Virus record (IMG/VR): IMGVR_UViG_3300033144_003301
Location: 1-36,717 of that record
Source: a virus
Reading direction: 5' to 3' (one strand)
Length of the DNA stretch: 36,717 bases
The position numbers were made by a program, and so were the translations under genes. The notes under the pieces are model-generated. The model was not told the origin of the DNA, did not search any database, and worked only from the letters and a program-made list of their open reading frames with translations. Positions 26,534-34,314 of the stretch are shown piece after piece (the stretch's first letter is position 1; each line of letters begins with the position of its first letter).

Positions 26534-27322
26534 TTAACGATAAATTGATTTCCAATCAAAGCTAATATTCTGTCCCTTTAGATGTTCACATCTAGAGCCA
26601 CAATTAACTTCATCAGAAGTATTAAAATTGATGAATACTTTATCTTCATCACGATATAAATAACCAATTGCATCTGCGTGAGCACACACAATTCTTTTTA
26701 ATTTGCCTGTTAGATCTAAATCCTTAGCGCTTACTTCTTTTCCTTTCTTTTCTATTTGTTTGTCTAGAAGGTGACCAACTAAAATAATATGGTCAGCTAA
26801 AGTATAGATCTTATCAAGCCACTTTTTCATTGCAACTCTAAGCCAAAAATAACCACCTCCGTTAGGGAGTGTTAATACAGAAGACCATTTAGAACGAGGA
26901 AGTACAAGACCATCCTTAGCTCTATTAAAGTTCTTTCCTGTTCCGCTGCGCATGTAAAGTTGAGTTCCTTCCCATTCACACCACTCTTCTAACTTGGTTA
27001 CTGTGTCTAAAGCTACATATTTATAAGGCTTCCCTGCCTTATGTATTGCTCTTCCAATTTCAGAAAGATAATATTTCCCTTCTTTTACTCTCTCTTTTTC
27101 CTGGTCTTCCTTTTCTCCTACAGGAGGTTCAAGACCGAGTACATTAGTTTTTAGAGCATCAAGGAATTTACTACCATTTTCTAAATCCAGAATAAGACAA
27201 TTAGGTAATTGACTCAATACGGTTGTCTTACCCACCTTTGGCGGACCGTATATCAATAATATATGAGGACTTGTATAAGTCGCCTTTGTTTTTTTACTTG
27301 GTAACGTTATCTCCATTTCCAT
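26534..27322 (-). CDS. Sak4-like RecA-fold ATPase (phage recombinase)
   Basis: A 262-residue AAA/RecA-type ATPase. Walker A is 'GPPKVGKTT' (from about residue 26), after 'PHILLIY'; the following 'NCLILDLENGSKFLD' holds acidic residues near 46-48; a second core strand reads 'YKYVALDTVTKLEEW'; later 'ADHIILVGHLLDK' carries a sensor-like His. This layout is that of Sak4-type phage nucleotide-binding proteins that promote annealing and recombination of single strands, usually with a phage SSB, which here is the next gene. Start ATG 27322 overlaps the upstream gene by 29 bases; a second ATG two codons later is possible. Confidence 0.85.
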   Translation of the reverse strand: MEMEITLPSKKTKATYTSPHILLIYGPPKVGKTTVLSQLPNCLILDLENGSKFLDALKTNVLGLEPPVGEKEDQEKERVKEGKYYLSEIGRAIHKAGKPYKYVALDTVTKLEEWCEWEGTQLYMRSGTGKNFNRAKDGLVLPRSKWSSVLTLPNGGGYFWLRVAMKKWLDKIYTLADHIILVGHLLDKQIEKKGKEVSAKDLDLTGKLKRIVCAHADAIGYLYRDEDKVFINFNTSDEVNCGSRCEHLKGQNISFDWKSIYR

Positions 27323-27653
27323 CTATTTTATAATTTATGATTTCTTCAGCTACTTCTTCACTTAAAGATTTCTTCTTAATTCTATTTCCACACAAATATT
27401 GTTTACTTGGTATGTCTGCATACTTTGCTTGAACTATTCTTCTTGCTCTTGATACTGAAAATATAGAAGGAAGCTTCTTATGATGCCATGAATACAAAGC
27501 ATCCATTAAAGTCATATCTAACATATGATTTGTAGGATTATCATTAATCTTATTTATCAAATGAAAATAAAGTTTATAGTCACAATCTCTAGTATCGGGC
27601 TCTTTTTCTAAGAGCTCCTCAACTACATCTGCATATTTTACTACTTTAGACAT
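27294..27653 (-). CDS. Unknown protein, 119 aa
   Basis: Not firmly recognised. The N-terminus 'VVEELLEKEPDTRDCDYKLY' has the L-x-x-x-P-x-x-R-D-x-D pattern that I associate with small phage proteins. Further on is 'IFSVSRARRIVQAKY', a basic S-R-x-R-R-x-x-Q helix that could bind nucleic acid. It sits between a coiled-coil protein and the Sak4-like ATPase, overlapping them by 8 and 29 bases, so it is part of the same transcript. A DNA-binding accessory role in replication is plausible but unproven. Confidence 0.8.
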   Translation of the reverse strand: MSKVVKYADVVEELLEKEPDTRDCDYKLYFHLINKINDNPTNHMLDMTLMDALYSWHHKKLPSIFSVSRARRIVQAKYADIPSKQYLCGNRIKKKSLSEEVAEEIINYKIDGNGDNVTK

Positions 27654-27921
27654 GTGAGTTTGTTAAAGGCTCTATGTTAATAGGCTCATTAGTAGGTTCT
27701 AACTGTTCAGCCATAGCTACAGAAAGAGACTCTATTAAAAAATGTAATTCCATTTTAGCCTCCTTTACTTTCTTAGAATGGTAAGTAACATCCCATTTTA
27801 ATTTTTCAATTCTGTCTTTTGTACTTTGAACATCAAGCTCAGTAAAATCAGCTGTCTCTGCAAGAATTTGTTCTGCTTCATCCTTTAATTTGGATATTTC
27901 TTTAAAATTATTTTTTTCCAT
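27646..27921 (-). CDS. Small coiled-coil protein, 91 aa
   Basis: An all-helical, charged protein; 'EISKLKDEAEQILAETADFT' and 'STKDRIEKLKWDVTYHSKKV' give heptad-like spacing of hydrophobic residues over most of its length. No known family. ATG 27921 is chosen: it lies one base after the TAA of the helicase gene, with an A-rich leader; the longer frame would overlap that gene by 44 bases. It may be a scaffold or loader-type partner in the replication block, from position only. Confidence 0.8.
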   Translation of the reverse strand: MEKNNFKEISKLKDEAEQILAETADFTELDVQSTKDRIEKLKWDVTYHSKKVKEAKMELHFLIESLSVAMAEQLEPTNEPINIEPLTNSHV

Positions 27922-27922
27922 T

Positions 27923-28906
27923 TTAATTAACTTTAGTGCTCCACGCTTTATTTGGAGGGGGAACATACTCCAGTACTCTATTATGTTTTAAATCATTAAC
28001 CATTTTAGCGATTACAGGGTCTCCATCTCTAACTTTTAAATAATGCCAGTAGATGAATCCTTCTGTAGATAGCTTATTTGGCCCATACTCTCTTATTCCC
28101 AGCATTTCAGGACGATGAGGTACCAAAACCACGTCTGAATACTGATAAAGAGCGTCAGCGCCAAATATGTCCGCTTTAGTTGGATAATGCAGGTCAGAGT
28201 TTTGCCTGCGTTCTGTACTTTCTATAGATCTATTTAATTGAGATAGAAATATAAATGAACTATCTATATTTTTCTTAATTTGATTTGCTTCAAAAGATAA
28301 ATCATATAAAGTTTCCATTTGATCTTTTCCTGGAGTTTTCTTAACAAGAATACTATGATCTAATGTGATCAATAATTTCTTATCTCTTACTTCAGGTAAA
28401 TCATTTATGCGATATATAGCCTCCCTTATCTGTACGGGAGTTCCTGGCATATCTACATAATAAATTGGTAAATTCTTTATACTTTCTATATATTCTTTAG
28501 CAAGTTCAAGATCTTCTTTAGTAAGGTTTTTATCTTTTTCTTCTAAATCAGCAGAATATAATTGCTTTACACTCTTATTCAATTTAGCCGATATTTTCCT
28601 CCCTACTAATCTTCGTGCTAACATTTCAAAATTGAAAGATAACACTGCAAATTTTTCATCAGGATTCTGTTTGAACAAAGATGTTTCCATTTCGTTAAGA
28701 ATGGCTGTCTTACCACTACCTGACATTCCTGCAATAGTGATAATACTGCCCCATTCTATACCATTCATAGAAACTTGGTTGAACTTCTTCCAACATGTCT
28801 TTAAAGATTTCCGTTTACCAGACATCCTATCCAACATATAAGATAGCTCTTCCTTTGCTGCCTTATGAAAGGGTTTATGAACTAATCTAGATGACTTTTG
28901 ATCCAT
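27923..28906 (-). CDS. DnaB-type replicative helicase (RecA-fold domain only)
   Basis: A 327-residue ATPase that would unwind DNA at the fork. Motifs: Walker A 'GMSGSGKTA' (60-68), H1a-like 'FAVLSFNFEMLARRL' (about 86-100), Walker B 'KLLITLDHSIL' with Asp183, and 'FIFLSQLNRSIE' with the H3 Gln223; a C-terminal 'YWHYLKVRDGDP' strand includes a Lys/Arg pair that may be the arginine finger region. Bacterial DnaB is about 470 residues; the N-terminal primase-interacting domain is missing, as in short phage helicases. It overlaps the upstream 185-aa gene by 20 bases. Confidence 0.88.
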   Translation of the reverse strand: MDQKSSRLVHKPFHKAAKEELSYMLDRMSGKRKSLKTCWKKFNQVSMNGIEWGSIITIAGMSGSGKTAILNEMETSLFKQNPDEKFAVLSFNFEMLARRLVGRKISAKLNKSVKQLYSADLEEKDKNLTKEDLELAKEYIESIKNLPIYYVDMPGTPVQIREAIYRINDLPEVRDKKLLITLDHSILVKKTPGKDQMETLYDLSFEANQIKKNIDSSFIFLSQLNRSIESTERRQNSDLHYPTKADIFGADALYQYSDVVLVPHRPEMLGIREYGPNKLSTEGFIYWHYLKVRDGDPVIAKMVNDLKHNRVLEYVPPPNKAWSTKVN

Positions 28907-29444
28907 AGGACTCTTCTTTTACTTCTGCATTTTCATCTAATAAGTGCTCATACTTTTCCCAAGTTCTTTGTCTAATCCAAGTTTCACTATTCTGTAAATA
29001 TTGTAAAGTACCCCTCATTTCTTTAAGCTGGGCATCTATACATCTAATTATTTTCTTGTGTAACTCTGGATTAGACTGAACTACATTCATATACAGCTTT
29101 TTAGCTGTATTATTTGTCGCTGCATCAGGGTCTTTTGCTCTTAATATTCTATTACCTCCATGTCCATTTGGAACTTTAAAAGGCATTCTCGTGCAGAATG
29201 CATACCACATGGTATCTTTATCTCCACTAATTAAGTTAATAAACTTCTGTCTAACAGTCCAATCATCTAATTCAATTCCTGATTTTTTCATCCATCCTTG
29301 CTCTTCCAAACCGTGGGTATCTATATCATCACAAATTTTCCAACATAGATCGGTCTTTTTTTTAAATAAAAGGAGCAAAAAAATATACTCAGACGCTGTA
29401 AATCCTTGACTTACAAGCATCTCTGTGTCGAGATTAATTATCAT
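28887..29444 (-). CDS. Unknown protein upstream of the helicase, 185 aa
   Basis: Not recognised. Opens with a hydrophobic-rich helix pair ('FTASEYIFLLLLFKKKTDLC'), then 'WMKKSGIELDDWTVRQKFIN', resembling a small winged-helix or tri-helical DNA-binding layout; the C-terminal half is helical and charged. It is the first gene before the DnaB-type helicase, with a 20-base overlap, which is the place where phages often encode a helicase loader or replication initiator. That role is only inferred. ATG 29444; the upstream gap is 35 bases. Confidence 0.8.
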   Translation of the reverse strand: MIINLDTEMLVSQGFTASEYIFLLLLFKKKTDLCWKICDDIDTHGLEEQGWMKKSGIELDDWTVRQKFINLISGDKDTMWYAFCTRMPFKVPNGHGGNRILRAKDPDAATNNTAKKLYMNVVQSNPELHKKIIRCIDAQLKEMRGTLQYLQNSETWIRQRTWEKYEHLLDENAEVKEESYGSKVI

Positions 29445-29479
29445 ATTTCTTACGGTACTTGTTACATAAAATCGCTATG

Positions 29480-29749
29480 CTAATATACAAAATTTTCTGA
29501 ATCTGACCAATCATCTGGCCAATGTTCTTTGGCAATTAATAGTCTATCTTCGTACTCTATACTTGGCATATAATATTCCACAATTCTATCTTCTGTTACT
29601 TCTTTTTGAATAGTCTTTGTTACTAAATCTGCTAACTTAGAGTAAGTATTCAATTCATCTTCCGAATACTTACTCCTAATCAGCTTCAATGCAAGTTCTA
29701 TTTCAACATTCTTAACTTGCTCGGTTATTATTACTTTTATTCTTCCCAT
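29480..29749 (-). CDS. Unknown acidic protein, 89 aa
   Basis: Not recognised. Starts 'MGRIKVIITEQVKNVEIELA', a beta strand then a helix, followed by a helical stretch, and ends with the acidic, aromatic tail 'WPDDWSDSENFVY'. ATG 29749; the 144-base gap upstream holds the structured motif at 29773-29847. Expression may therefore depend on that element. Confidence 0.75.
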   Translation of the reverse strand: MGRIKVIITEQVKNVEIELALKLIRSKYSEDELNTYSKLADLVTKTIQKEVTEDRIVEYYMPSIEYEDRLLIAKEHWPDDWSDSENFVY

Positions 29750-29772
29750 TATTTCTAAATAAAACCCATACT

Positions 29773-29847
29773 ATAGGGCAATCTTACCAGAGGGCATCGC
29801 CTTTTACTGCCTGGTTACCAGGAGTGATATCATTCTCTTCGCCCTAT
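29773..29847 (-). ncRNA. Structured intergenic motif, copy A (candidate RNA)
   Basis: ATAGGGC (29773-29779) pairs with GCCCTAT (29841-29847), a 7-bp stem closing a 75-base unit. Inside are CCTGG-TTA-CCAGG (29810-29822), GGC-ATC-GCC and a weak GAG/CTC hairpin, so the fold is multibranched. It is GC-richer than its surroundings and no long reading frame covers it. Bases 29789-29819 match the order and spacing of copy B near 17158. Size and shape recall a tRNA, but the T-loop signature and a 7-base anticodon loop are absent. Strand follows the neighbouring genes and is not certain. Confidence 0.5.
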
Positions 29848-29893
29848 CCTCGCCACTGATCGTTTTTTCTATAATATGGTTAGGTGAGTACAC

Positions 29894-30244
29894 CTATAAA
29901 CCGTCATGCAGAGCTTTACTATACTTCTTTGCTCTGTTCATTAATTTAAAAGGAATCTTTGAGTCATACCAATGCAATTGATCATCAACTACAACGCCTA
30001 AATACCTAAAGGTTTTAATTCCCGCTTTCATGGTCTCTATAATTTGGACCACATTCTTTCCCTGCTGGGCATACTTCGCCCATTGAGAGTTTTTAAATGG
30101 ATTCTGCTTCATGAAAGTTATTTCATGAGGAAGATTCTTTATATAAAAGCTCTTTACTAGCTTACCTTTAAATTTTTCAGATGTTTTTAGTTGAGAAATG
30201 CACTGCTCTAGATTCCTTATTATGTGAATCTTTAGTAGTTTCAT
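29894..30244 (-). CDS. Unknown protein, 116 aa
   Basis: Not recognised. A basic protein with alternating beta-like and helical stretches ('GIKTFRYLGVVVDDQLHWYD' in the middle) and a Lys/Arg-rich end. The ATG at 30244 lies inside the helicase gene (68-base overlap); the only other ATG (30112) would remove 44 residues. It ends TAG; the frame stays open for 29 codons beyond this stop, which looks like chance. Linked to the SF2 helicase by overlap. Confidence 0.75.
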   Translation of the reverse strand: MKLLKIHIIRNLEQCISQLKTSEKFKGKLVKSFYIKNLPHEITFMKQNPFKNSQWAKYAQQGKNVVQIIETMKAGIKTFRYLGVVVDDQLHWYDSKIPFKLMNRAKKYSKALHDGL

Positions 30245-31490
30245 TATTTCTCTGTTTTAAGATATCATTAATATTATTCACCCAGCGTATTCTACTTGGA
30301 TCAGTAGTCGCCTGTGAGCTTCTTAACCATTTTTCATCCTGAGAACTAGCAACATACAAATTATAAATATAACTTGTTTTGTCTTCTTGAAATCTAAGGC
30401 ACCTGCCTCTTCTTTGAATATGAGCTTTAGCTCCACTAGTTCTAGAAGCAATAATAATAACTGGCAACTTAGGTAGATCCATACCCTCATTAACTGCCAG
30501 ACAAGTTGAAAGATGAGTTACTTTAGTTCTTCCATCTTTAAACTTATTCATTGCTCCTTCTCTATCTTTTACTTTAGAATGATATGGAATAATATCATTT
30601 CTGCCTACGCAAATATGATCAGCAAAAAGAGTAGCTTGTGAAAATATCACAGACTTCTCAATTTTAAGCTTATCTATCAACTCTCGCACAGCTTTAATTT
30701 TAGATGGCATTTCGTAAAGCATTCTTTTACGCTTACCCATAACCTTCCAAAATTGAATTGCTAATTGATACTTAATCTTCTCATCTCTAGATCTTTGCTT
30801 TGCAGGAATAGCTCCTATAGCCTTCATTAGACTATTAGCATTTCCAAAAGCCATTCCTGGCCCTCCTAATCTTTTCTCAAGAGAAAAATAAGTTTGTTGT
30901 ATTTTATTATAAGCTTTTGTTTCCATTACATTCATTAGAACAGGAATATTGTATTCAACATACGGAGATATTACACCTAATTCTACACCCTTATCTGTTG
31001 TAAGAGTATAGGCAACAGGCGCAATTTTACGAGCAACAGGTATCTTCTTATCAGGAATCCAAGCAGATAGACCTAATATTCTATCATACGTATTCCTTTC
31101 AAAGAATTTGTGATACTCATAAAGTTTACCTTTGTAATCTTTATCTTCTGGTAAATAGTTGTGAATTTCATCCGCAACAACCAGATCATAATGTTTATTC
31201 TCCCATTTGTAAACTGTTTGAATACATTTTATATCAACTTTCTTTAAGAGTTCTGTTTTTTTCCATTTTTTAAACTCCTTTGGGAAAGTATCATCTCGGA
31301 TAATCTCAGTTGGACAAATAATTAAAACATTAGCTTCAGGATTAAGAGAGAAAACCCACTCAATTGCCCGTATAGCTGCATATGTTTTACCAGCACCTGT
31401 ACATAATTGTAAGGTACCTTTACATTTTCTTTTCGCCCAAGCATTAAGAGATTCTCGTTGTACTAAATCTTTAGCTTTTAATGTGTCCAA
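30177..31490 (-). CDS. Superfamily 2 DNA helicase
   Basis: A 437-residue SF2 helicase, UvsW/type III-restriction-like. Motifs: Q-region 'QRESLNAWAKRKCKGTLQL', motif I 'CTGAGKTYAA' (31-36), Ia 'VLIICPTEII', motif II 'VVADEIHNYL' (DEIH, 107-110), motif III 'LGLSAWIP' in the place of S-A-T, 'SVIFSQATLFA' (motif IV), 'CLAVNEGMDLP' (motif V) and 'IQRRGRCLRF' (motif VI, with Gln359, Arg363, Arg366). It would remodel forks or recombination intermediates. Start: no ATG precedes motif I, so TTG 31490 is the best start; it overlaps the polymerase end by 13 bases. This suggests coupled and possibly low-level translation. Confidence 0.92.
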   Translation of the reverse strand: MDTLKAKDLVQRESLNAWAKRKCKGTLQLCTGAGKTYAAIRAIEWVFSLNPEANVLIICPTEIIRDDTFPKEFKKWKKTELLKKVDIKCIQTVYKWENKHYDLVVADEIHNYLPEDKDYKGKLYEYHKFFERNTYDRILGLSAWIPDKKIPVARKIAPVAYTLTTDKGVELGVISPYVEYNIPVLMNVMETKAYNKIQQTYFSLEKRLGGPGMAFGNANSLMKAIGAIPAKQRSRDEKIKYQLAIQFWKVMGKRKRMLYEMPSKIKAVRELIDKLKIEKSVIFSQATLFADHICVGRNDIIPYHSKVKDREGAMNKFKDGRTKVTHLSTCLAVNEGMDLPKLPVIIIASRTSGAKAHIQRRGRCLRFQEDKTSYIYNLYVASSQDEKWLRSSQATTDPSRIRWVNNINDILKQRNNETTKDSHNKESRAVHFSTKNI

Positions 31491-33493
31491 TAGTCAGTAA
31501 TAACAGGTACTGCTGTAAGTTCTACAGTTTTGCAAAATACCTTTCCAGCCTCTTCCATAGAAGCTTTTAATGCATCCGCTAATGTCTCTGCTATTTCTTT
31601 TGGACAATCCAACAATATTTCATCATGCACGACATTCGGCATGAAGACTTTAAATAATAGATCTTTTTCTATTAAATACCTAAACATAAACACTCCTGCC
31701 ATCTTAGTGATGTCTGCAGAAGTACCTTGAATAGGATAATTTAAAGCATTTCTTTCTATATTTCCTTTCCAGCTAAATACTTTACGTACCAAAGGACCTA
31801 ACTCTTCACGATACTCTTGTGATTGTACAGCCTTTTCTTTACTGTATTTAACCCAAAAACCATTCTGTTTGGTTATGGTTTGTTTAACTTTAAAATCACT
31901 AAAAGAATCCACATAAGATTTTCTTTTAGTAAAATCATTAAACAATATATATCCATTCTTAAGTGCTCTTTCTTTCACTCTTTTAAAATGATTTTTTAGA
32001 CCAGGAAATGCATCAAAATATGCCTCATATACTTTTTCTCCTTGTTTAGTTGAAATTGCTAAGTTCTCTGCTATAGTATAACCTGTTCCACCATAATTAA
32101 TAGCAAAACCTGCACCTTTAGCAATCTGTCTCTTTTCAGGATGTTTCTTTTTAATCTCTTTTAGATCTACATCTGCAAGTTCAGGAAAAATCTTAGATGC
32201 TACAAATGAATGCATATCTCCAAGACCCTTCTTGTAAAAAGAAATAATATCCTTATCTTGTGACTGGTTTGCTAGAACTATCTGTTCCTGTCCACTATAA
32301 TCAGCCACAATAAGAACATTTCCTTTAGATGCTATAAAACAACTTCTTGTTCTATCATCTCTTGGAATATTCTGTAAATTAATATACTCTTCTTTAGTGG
32401 CTTTATTTTTACCACCACAGGAAAGTCTACCTGTATTCATAATCTGAGTATACTGAGTATGTATCTTATTAGTCTCAGGATTTATCTGATCTATGAATGT
32501 CTGTCCATAAGTACTAACAATTTTATCATATCCTTTATACTTAAGATACTTTTCAATTAACTCAGGAGCTTTCTTTCGTTGAGGTCTAATTACTTTAGCA
32601 TCAACAGAGTCTTTAAAGAACCCTGTCTTATCATCTTTCACTTCAGTATCAACCCCTATCGTTTTAAATAAAGGAATTACCTGTTTAGATGATGACCATA
32701 ATATGCCACATTGTGGTTCATTAGCTTTAGGATTAAATAGATCTAGCTGTGGGTCCACTTGTATGAACTGTTCTATATCTTTATCTAATATCCAATTATC
32801 TAAATCAGCCTTTGCTTTACGTAAGTTTTCAGTATCCTCTTTCATCTTCCTCTCCCATTTCTGGGTGTTAAGTTTAAAACCAGAAAATTCTATGTAAGCC
32901 AGTACCTTAACATACTCATTGTCAAGAAATAAGGCTACATGTAAATCTTCCTCATTTATATGTACCATTTGCTTACGCATAATCTCATGCAGGTACTTAA
33001 CATCATTAGCTGCATATACAATTACAGCTGTAGATAATCCCTCTTTATGAATATTTCCTCGAATCGTTTTATCCATTTCTTTCTTACAATATCTGTAAAC
33101 AAGAACATCTAAAGCTTTTCTATGAGAATATATCCCAGTACTTAATATCCTTTCTGCTAAGAAAGTATCATAAATTTTATTTGGAACTATCTTTCTACGA
33201 TACAGAAATTTAAGATCAAACTTAGCATTCTGCATTATTATAATCTTAGATTCAAGAAGTTCTTTAAACTTCCTAATATCTACAGTTTCACAATCAACTA
33301 CATATTGATTTTTTGCATCTCCAAACTGAGCAGATAATAATTTACATAAATAAGGATCAAACCCAGTAGTTTCCGTATCGAAAGCTACATGAGTGTGATC
33401 CTTAAAATAATTTATTATATCTTCTACAGTTGCAAATGAGAAATGTTTATCTACTTTAAATAAACTTTTCTGATTAGTAACTAAATATATCAT
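31478..33493 (-). CDS. DNA polymerase, family A, with 3'-5' exonuclease
   Basis: A 671-residue replicative polymerase. Exonuclease (DEDDy type): 'VAFDTETTG' (Asp39, Glu41), 'QNAKFDLKFL' (Asp93), 'YAANDVKYL' (Tyr160, Asp164). Polymerase: motif A 'IVADYSGQEQ' (Asp398, Glu403), motif B 'RQIAKGAGFAINYG' (Arg455, Lys459, Phe463, Tyr467), motif C 'NVVHDEILLD' (His623, Asp624, Glu625). All catalytic residues are present. Phe463 corresponds to Phe667 of Taq, which disfavours dideoxynucleotides. No 5' nuclease domain is present. About 110 residues separate motif B from the 'YPIQGTSAD' segment, a little long for the family. ATG 33493 overlaps the upstream TGA by four bases. Confidence 0.97.
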   Translation of the reverse strand: MIYLVTNQKSLFKVDKHFSFATVEDIINYFKDHTHVAFDTETTGFDPYLCKLLSAQFGDAKNQYVVDCETVDIRKFKELLESKIIIMQNAKFDLKFLYRRKIVPNKIYDTFLAERILSTGIYSHRKALDVLVYRYCKKEMDKTIRGNIHKEGLSTAVIVYAANDVKYLHEIMRKQMVHINEEDLHVALFLDNEYVKVLAYIEFSGFKLNTQKWERKMKEDTENLRKAKADLDNWILDKDIEQFIQVDPQLDLFNPKANEPQCGILWSSSKQVIPLFKTIGVDTEVKDDKTGFFKDSVDAKVIRPQRKKAPELIEKYLKYKGYDKIVSTYGQTFIDQINPETNKIHTQYTQIMNTGRLSCGGKNKATKEEYINLQNIPRDDRTRSCFIASKGNVLIVADYSGQEQIVLANQSQDKDIISFYKKGLGDMHSFVASKIFPELADVDLKEIKKKHPEKRQIAKGAGFAINYGGTGYTIAENLAISTKQGEKVYEAYFDAFPGLKNHFKRVKERALKNGYILFNDFTKRKSYVDSFSDFKVKQTITKQNGFWVKYSKEKAVQSQEYREELGPLVRKVFSWKGNIERNALNYPIQGTSADITKMAGVFMFRYLIEKDLLFKVFMPNVVHDEILLDCPKEIAETLADALKASMEEAGKVFCKTVELTAVPVITDYWTH

Positions 33494-33678
33494 TCATTCT
33501 TTTTTAACATTTTTTTATCATATGGTACCCATTCATTTACAATTTCCTGTCGTTTTTCACACCCACAATCATCTTTACCCATAAGTTCAGCCACTCTTTT
33601 AGCTACCTTATCTAACCTCAACGATGAGGTTAGTTTAGCTATGTCATCGCCTAATCCTTTTGATTTTGATTTTTCCAC
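33490..33678 (-). CDS. Small conserved-type phage protein with Cys-Gly-Cys, 62 aa
   Basis: Starts with GTG 33678. The text 'KGLGDDIAKLTSSLRLDKVA' followed by 'DDCGCEKRQEIVNEWVPY' matches a pattern I know from many small phage proteins (GLGD-x-I ... CGC-x-x-R ... N-x-x-PY); their function is unknown. The three Cys-rich residues are too few for a full zinc finger in one chain. It overlaps the polymerase ATG by four bases, so the two are co-translated, and the upstream HTH gene by 35 bases. Confidence 0.75.
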   Translation of the reverse strand: MEKSKSKGLGDDIAKLTSSLRLDKVAKRVAELMGKDDCGCEKRQEIVNEWVPYDKKMLKKNE

Positions 33679-33979
33679 TTTCTAAATCATTATAAATTTT
33701 TAATTCTTCCTCGTTCAACTCACTCACTTTATAGATAGGTATTCTTCCATAATCATCCTCGTCTTCATAATACGGTACAGTTTTACAATGCATTTGTATA
33801 GAAGTAATGTTACTTATCTCCTTCTCCCATTTAAAGTACCTAACAACAATTGCATATCTTACACCATACAATTCAGCAATCTCAGCTAAAGTATACCCTT
33901 TTAAAACATAAAGAGTTATATTTTCTTTCTGCTTCTGGGTTAATTTTTTTAGCCTTGGGTGTTCTATTTTACCCATCAT
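33644..33979 (-). CDS. Helix-turn-helix protein, 111 aa
   Basis: After a basic start ('MGKIEHPRLKKLTQKQKE') comes 'ITLYVLKGYTLAEIAELYGV' and a following basic helix ('RYAIVVRYFKWEKE'), a clear helix-turn-helix of the sigma-region-4 or transposase N-terminal type. The rest is acidic with 'EDEDDYGRIPIYKVSELNEE'. It could regulate early genes or be a small transcription factor. Start ATG 33979 (a second ATG follows at once) has an AGGA 9 bases upstream; ATG 33997 would also be in frame with a longer overlap. Confidence 0.75.
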   Translation of the reverse strand: MMGKIEHPRLKKLTQKQKENITLYVLKGYTLAEIAELYGVRYAIVVRYFKWEKEISNITSIQMHCKTVPYYEDEDDYGRIPIYKVSELNEEELKIYNDLESGKIKIKRIRR

Positions 33980-34151
33980 CCTGATTATCCTGGACATGAT
34001 CTAAATAACAACCCTCACTACAAAAATAATCTACATTAAGATCATCTGTTATAGTTGGGGTATATATTATAGTTTCATGAACATCAACTGAACATGAAAT
34101 ACAAGTGTACCAGCCTGCATAATCAGAGGGAGTAAATTCAAACTTATTCAT
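33969..34151 (-). CDS. Small zinc-ribbon-like protein, 60 aa
   Basis: Two Cys pairs, 'YTCISCSVDVHE' and 'VDYFCSEGCYLDH', give a C-x-x-C ... C-x3-C arrangement with nearby His, so it probably binds one zinc. ATG 34151 is chosen because it overlaps the stop of the upstream 56-aa gene by 8 bases (ATGAATAA); the longer frame runs backward through that gene. Function unknown; possibly a nucleic-acid or protein adaptor. Confidence 0.7.
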   Translation of the reverse strand: MNKFEFTPSDYAGWYTCISCSVDVHETIIYTPTITDDLNVDYFCSEGCYLDHVQDNQDDG

Positions 34152-34314
34152 CTTGCTCTTGTTTATATACAGCAAAATCTTCGTGAGTTGCTTGAGGTTT
34201 TTTCTTATTTTCTTTACTTCGCTCTCTTTCTTTGATAAGAATACGTAAAGATTCATTATTGATAGGCCATCCTCTATTGCGAATTTCTATCATCATTTGT
34301 TTCATTTTGCCCAT
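34144..34314 (-). CDS. Very small charged protein, 56 aa
   Basis: Found by direct reading: ATG 34314 to TAA at 34144. The sequence begins 'MGKMKQMMIEIRNRGWPINN' and continues as a Lys/Glu/Arg-rich helix to 'YKQEQDE'. No family is recognised. It fills the gap between two genes with overlaps of 41 and 8 bases, as its neighbours do, which supports it as real. Confidence 0.65.
   Translation of the reverse strand: MGKMKQMMIEIRNRGWPINNESLRILIKERERSKENKKKPQATHEDFAVYKQEQDE

Noticed and set aside
29804-29893. 29-codon open extension after the TAG of the 116-aa gene, as possible read-through
   Set aside because: TAG is a working stop at many other gene ends, and the extension overlaps the structured element; chance is the simpler reading.
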